NCBI GenBank assembly: GCA_963383645.1
Contig: OY726573.1
Coordinates: 21,790,345-21,854,344 of the forward strand
Reading direction: 5' to 3'
DNA: 64,000 nt
From: Muscardinus avellanarius
Taxonomy: Eukaryota; Chordata; Mammalia; Rodentia; Gliridae
Within the stretch, counting starts at the first letter, position 1, and every line of letters begins with the position of its first letter. Shown here in pieces: positions 60,721 through 64,000 of this stretch. The notes under the pieces were generated by a model. It searched no databases. It was not told the DNA's origin and saw only the letters and a list, made by a program, of their open reading frames with translations. Position numbers and translations under genes: made by a program.

Positions 60721-62140
60721 AGCACCCCCCAAAAAACAAAAAAAGAAAACCCAAACCAGCTAGTTCACTCATCCTCATAAGGCAGCTCTGAAATAAGAAC
60801 TAATCTCAAGTCTAATCAGCACCCCTTCAAGTATGCTTACTGCATCTTCCCAAAAGGGCATTTTATAGGAGGTCACTAAGTAACAGTCCATCAGCACTTC
60901 CCTGAAGGAAGTGGTGATGACTGTGGGAAGCCCCTTTGCTACCCTGGCTCACCACCCAGTCTCCCTGGCTCCGGGTTGGGGCGTCAGCAGTACAGCCTGG
61001 CACCAAGGGGTTCCTCTTCCTTCCAAGTGCTAAGTGTGGGGCACACGTGCTCTCTCCCACGGCAGGAGCCTCTGTTCCCTCCACACGCCTCCCACAGGAC
61101 TCCTTGTGAGAGGAAGGGGTGTTGGCCTAAGGCTCCAGTCTGACCCTGCAGGGTACAGCAACTGACCCCAGGGAGAGTACTTTCCAGCTCTTGGCGGAGG
61201 TTATTTGGGTCCAGTGTGTGCTAAACTGAGAAGATGTGCTGGAGTGATTACAACTAAAAGTTTAGAGAGACAGGAACCGTGAGAATCTGCACCAGGGAGG
61301 CCACTGAGGGCTCAGCTCATGCCACGGAGATGTTGAGATCCCCTAGGGGCTGCTCATTCCCCAAATGCAGTGCTGATGGGTTTAACACACCATGGTGAAG
61401 TGACAGAGGATGTACATATGAATATAGCTTTGAAGAACTAAAATAAAATAAAGCTCTGACTTCATTGAGGAGGGGATATAGTAGAATACTCTATACTTAA
61501 GAATTTTGGAATCAGGTTACCATGACCTGTGGTTGGCCATAGGGCCCTAGCTACAGTGCTTAGAACATGGGGAAGTTTGTGTCCTTGCAGGAATACAGGA
61601 TGACTGAATTTCAGAATTTAATTTGGCCATTTGAGCAGAATTGATTTAGGGTTGGGTACTTTACTAAAAGCCCAAGTTACTTGTTTGTATTCACTAGGAC
61701 TGTAGAAGGTATCATCTTCAACTGGTCCTAGACTTGTTAGTGGTTCACCAGTAAGCATCTCTTATTCTTGGAGGATGGTATCTTGCTATCCATGTCTTAA
61801 CTCCTAGAACAGTGGTCTCTGACTTCTTTGTATCATGGGGACATCTAGTAGACACATTGAAATCTCAGAGAGGGAGTTGCATAGATGTTTCCCCATTTCA
61901 GATCCTCATCCTACAATAAATAGGGTTGGCATGACATTTTTACTTTCTAAAGAACTTGCTAAGCCATCTTAAGCCCAAGTATTATTCTTTTAACTCTACC
62001 AGACTTGTTTGACTTAGATCCATTTTTGCTAGTAGCAGCTTACCTCCTGGCATTTTCGCCAGTTGATGGGAAGTCCTGCAGGGCAATAGTGGGCTTATGT
62101 TAGCTATTCAGCCAGTGAGTTAGAGTTGTGGGCTTTCATC
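60721..62140. other. SINE-free unique sequence
   Basis: 1.4 kb. ACAGTGGTCTCTGACTTC near 61810 is weakly hAT-like. Otherwise nothing recognised. Confidence 0.45.
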
Positions 62141-62149
62141 GGGAAATCT

Positions 62150-62364
62150 TTTTTTTTTTTTTTTTTTTTTTGCTGGTCTGGGGATGGAACCCAGGGGTAT
62201 TAGACCTCCAAGCTACACCCCCTGCCCTATTTTTTATTTTGAAACTGGGTCTCACAGAGTTGAAGAGGGCCTCATTAAGTAGCTGAGGCTATCCACGAAT
62301 TGCGATCCTTTGGTCTCAGCCTCCCGAATGCTGGGATTACAAGTGTGCGCCACCACGCCCGGCT
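62150..62364 (-). mobile_element. B1-dID SINE, full (type D)
   Basis: GGGAAATC on both flanks. T run, GCTGGTCTGGGGATGGAACC to CACCACGCCCGGCT. Confidence 0.94.
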
Positions 62365-62397
62365 GGGAAATCAGTTTTAAAACACAGATATTGCAAA

Positions 62398-62614
62398 CCG
62401 GGCGTGGTGGCGCACGCTTGTAATTCCCGCGCTTGGGAGGCTGAGACAGGAGGAGCACACGGGTTCGAAGCCAGCCTCGGCTACTTTGTGAGGCTCTCAG
62501 CAACTTAGTGAGACCCTGTTTCCAAATAAAATAAAAAATAGGTCTGGGAGTATAGCCCAGAGGTAGAAAGCCTCTGGGTTCCACCCCCAGTACCACAAAA
62601 AAAAAAAAAAAAAG
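62398..62614 (+). mobile_element. B1-dID SINE, full (type B)
   Basis: B-box GGTTCGAAGCC (62462-62472) intact. TSD AGATATTGCA at 62387-62396 and 62618-62627. Confidence 0.95.
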
Positions 62615-62627
62615 AATAGATATTGCA

Positions 62628-63058
62628 TATTTAGGAACATTTTTCTTGTTATGCTCCTTTGTCTTTTCCTTTGGTGCCTGTAGTCCATGGGCTTTCTCTT
62701 TCAGCTTCCTTGTGCCTAGTTTCTGTGCCATCTGAGCTGTATTTCCAGATCTCCTCACTCCTGGAACCAAAAAACCCAACTCGTTTCCCATCTGTACTAC
62801 TTCTCTGATCTTCCATAGCTCTGAAACACAATGCAGGGCTTCTTCTCACTCAACTCTTTCCGGGTTTGTTCTGCAGCTGTGGAGTTTGAATGTTAGTGTT
62901 TAAACAAGCTGGTATTACACAGGAAATGGCCACCTCCACAGGCCCCTGCAGGCTTGTAACATGGGGTCATTGTACTTGATATTAATCACCAGTCAGCCTG
63001 TTCCCTCAGTATGTGAGTACTTGGTACTCCTTAGTCTTTCCAGAGAGACTGAAACCTG
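62628..63058. other. Unique sequence
   Basis: Nothing recognised. Confidence 0.4.
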
Positions 63059-63071
63059 CCTGGGCCTTTTC

Positions 63072-63323
63072 TTCTTCCTTTGTTTTTTCTTTCTTTCCTT
63101 TTTCTTTTCCTTTTTTTCTCTCACACTACTGGGGATGGAATCCAGGGGCATTCTACCTCTGAGCTACAACCCCAGCCTTTTTTTTTTTCCTTTATTTTGA
63201 AACAGTCTCACTGAGTTACAGAGGACCTCACTAAGTAGCTGAGGCTGTCCACCAGCTGCAAACCTCCTGTCTCGGCCTCACAAATGCTGGGATTACAAGC
63301 GTGCACCACCATGCCCGGCTCTA
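63072..63323 (-). mobile_element. B1-dID SINE, full (type A), CT-rich tail
   Basis: TSD CCTGGGCCTTTTC at 63059-63071 and 63324-63336. CTACTGGGGATGGAATCC to CACCATGCCCGGCTC. Confidence 0.96.
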
Positions 63324-63433
63324 CCTGGGCCTTTTCAAACTGTTGCCCTCCCTTAGTCCCACCCTGATTGGAGCTTTCAGAACAGTCATACCTGATCCTT
63401 TACCTATAAAGTTGACATGTCTGCGTTTCTTTC

Positions 63434-63471
<38 letters not shown>

Positions 63472-63682
63472 TTTTTTTTTTGCAGTACTGGAGATGGAAC
63501 CAGGGGCATTCTACCTCCACACTATACCCCAAGCCCTATTTCTTACACTTTATTTTGAAACAGGGTTTCACTGAGTTGCAGAGGTCCTCACTAAGTAGCT
63601 GAGGCTGGCTGCGAACCGCTATTCTCCTGTCTCAGCCTCCCGAATGCTTGGGATTACAGGTGTGTGCCACCATATCCCAGCT
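63434..63682 (-). mobile_element. B1-dID SINE, full (type A)
   Basis: TSD TCTGCGTTTCTTTC (63420-63433) / TCTGCCTTTCTTTC (63683-63696). TTTTC-rich and T-run tail. Confidence 0.96.
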
Positions 63683-63696
63683 CTGCCTTTCTTTCC

Positions 63697-64000
63697 GAGT
63701 CCAGGCAAGGAGGTAGATTGTTGTGATATAACACACCTCACCTTCCTCACACCTTAATCTTTCAGGACATGTTGTAGTTGGGTAATACCTCCTATGAGAG
63801 AACTCTAGAATTTTAGAAACATATCAACTCACTGACCTACCTGAAAGTAGAGCTTCTCAGTTCTTGAAACTGAAGCCGCTTTTTTAATGCTATTTGCAGA
63901 ACTAACCCCAGCCTGAAGGGTTAATCTGATTCCCCAAGTCAATATCCCCCAAACAGCCAGCCAAGAGTGTGTGTTGGTTCATTTCTGTGAAATGTGTTTC
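63697..64000. other. Unique sequence to window end
   Basis: Nothing recognised. Inferred SMG6 intron. Confidence 0.4.

Noticed and set aside
62252..62791. 179-codon minus-strand ORF, one of the longest here
   Set aside because: Runs through two SINEs of opposite orientation. The unique part (about 62620-62791) shows no domain or splice framing.
53640..64000. Next SMG6 exon (beginning after CA of the split histidine codon)
   Set aside because: Scanned the unique segments and found no matching coding stretch. It probably lies beyond the window.

Overview
This window is nuclear DNA of a rodent, most likely a sciuromorph (squirrel, mountain beaver or dormouse lineage). The evidence is more than 100 copies of a dimeric SINE that joins a 7SL-derived B1-like left half to a tRNA-derived ID-like right half (B1-dID), a few lone ID elements, rodent-type L1 pieces, old mammalian MIR, L1M and hAT remains, many (TG)n tracts, and two GT-AG bounded exons. 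The species cannot be fixed from the sequence alone.

The only protein-coding gene I can support is SMG6 (EST1A, the nonsense-mediated-decay endonuclease) on the + strand. Two adjacent internal exons are visible, at 50362-50478 and 53471-53639. They join in phase across a 3.0 kb intron. Everything left of 50362 looks like intron or upstream sequence: I searched by eye for the preceding SMG6 coding segment and did not find it. Everything right of 53639 is probably the next intron.

SINE naming used in the entries. Type A: left half ends with the linker CAAAATAAAGAATAAA, right half begins GGGCTGGGGGTGTAGCTC. Type B: AATCCCCGCGCTTGG in the left half, linker CCAAATAAAATATAAAATAG, right half GTCTGGGAGTATAGCCC. 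Type C: B-like, but about 45 bases of the left half are replaced by a short palindrome (GCCAGC...GCTGGC), and the right half usually reads GGCTTCCAGGAACC. Type D: right half GGGCAGGGGGTGTAGC, ending CCAGACCCGCA. A minus-strand copy reads tail (poly-T), right half, linker, left half along the + strand. TSD means target-site duplication. For a split (host) element the entry spans both halves, and the inserted elements have their own entries.

Layout: 1-3.8 kb holds SINEs and two L1 pieces lying tail to tail, one with an intact ORF1. 3.0-6.8 kb and 8-17 kb are dense SINE fields with many nests. 17.1-22.4 kb is a striking SINE-poor island. 22.4-42.5 kb is the densest SINE field, interrupted by a CpG-rich solo-LTR-like block (33382-33669), a MIR and a split old L1M. 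43-47 kb is SINE-poor. 47.5-58.9 kb holds the SMG6 exons, more SINEs, a second split L1M-like repeat and a hAT-like MITE. 59-64 kb is mostly SINE-poor.

The most notable structural pattern is telescoping SINE nesting. New copies have repeatedly landed in the A-rich linker between the two halves of older copies, giving runs of left halves followed by runs of right halves (for example 35872-36468 and 29089-30009).
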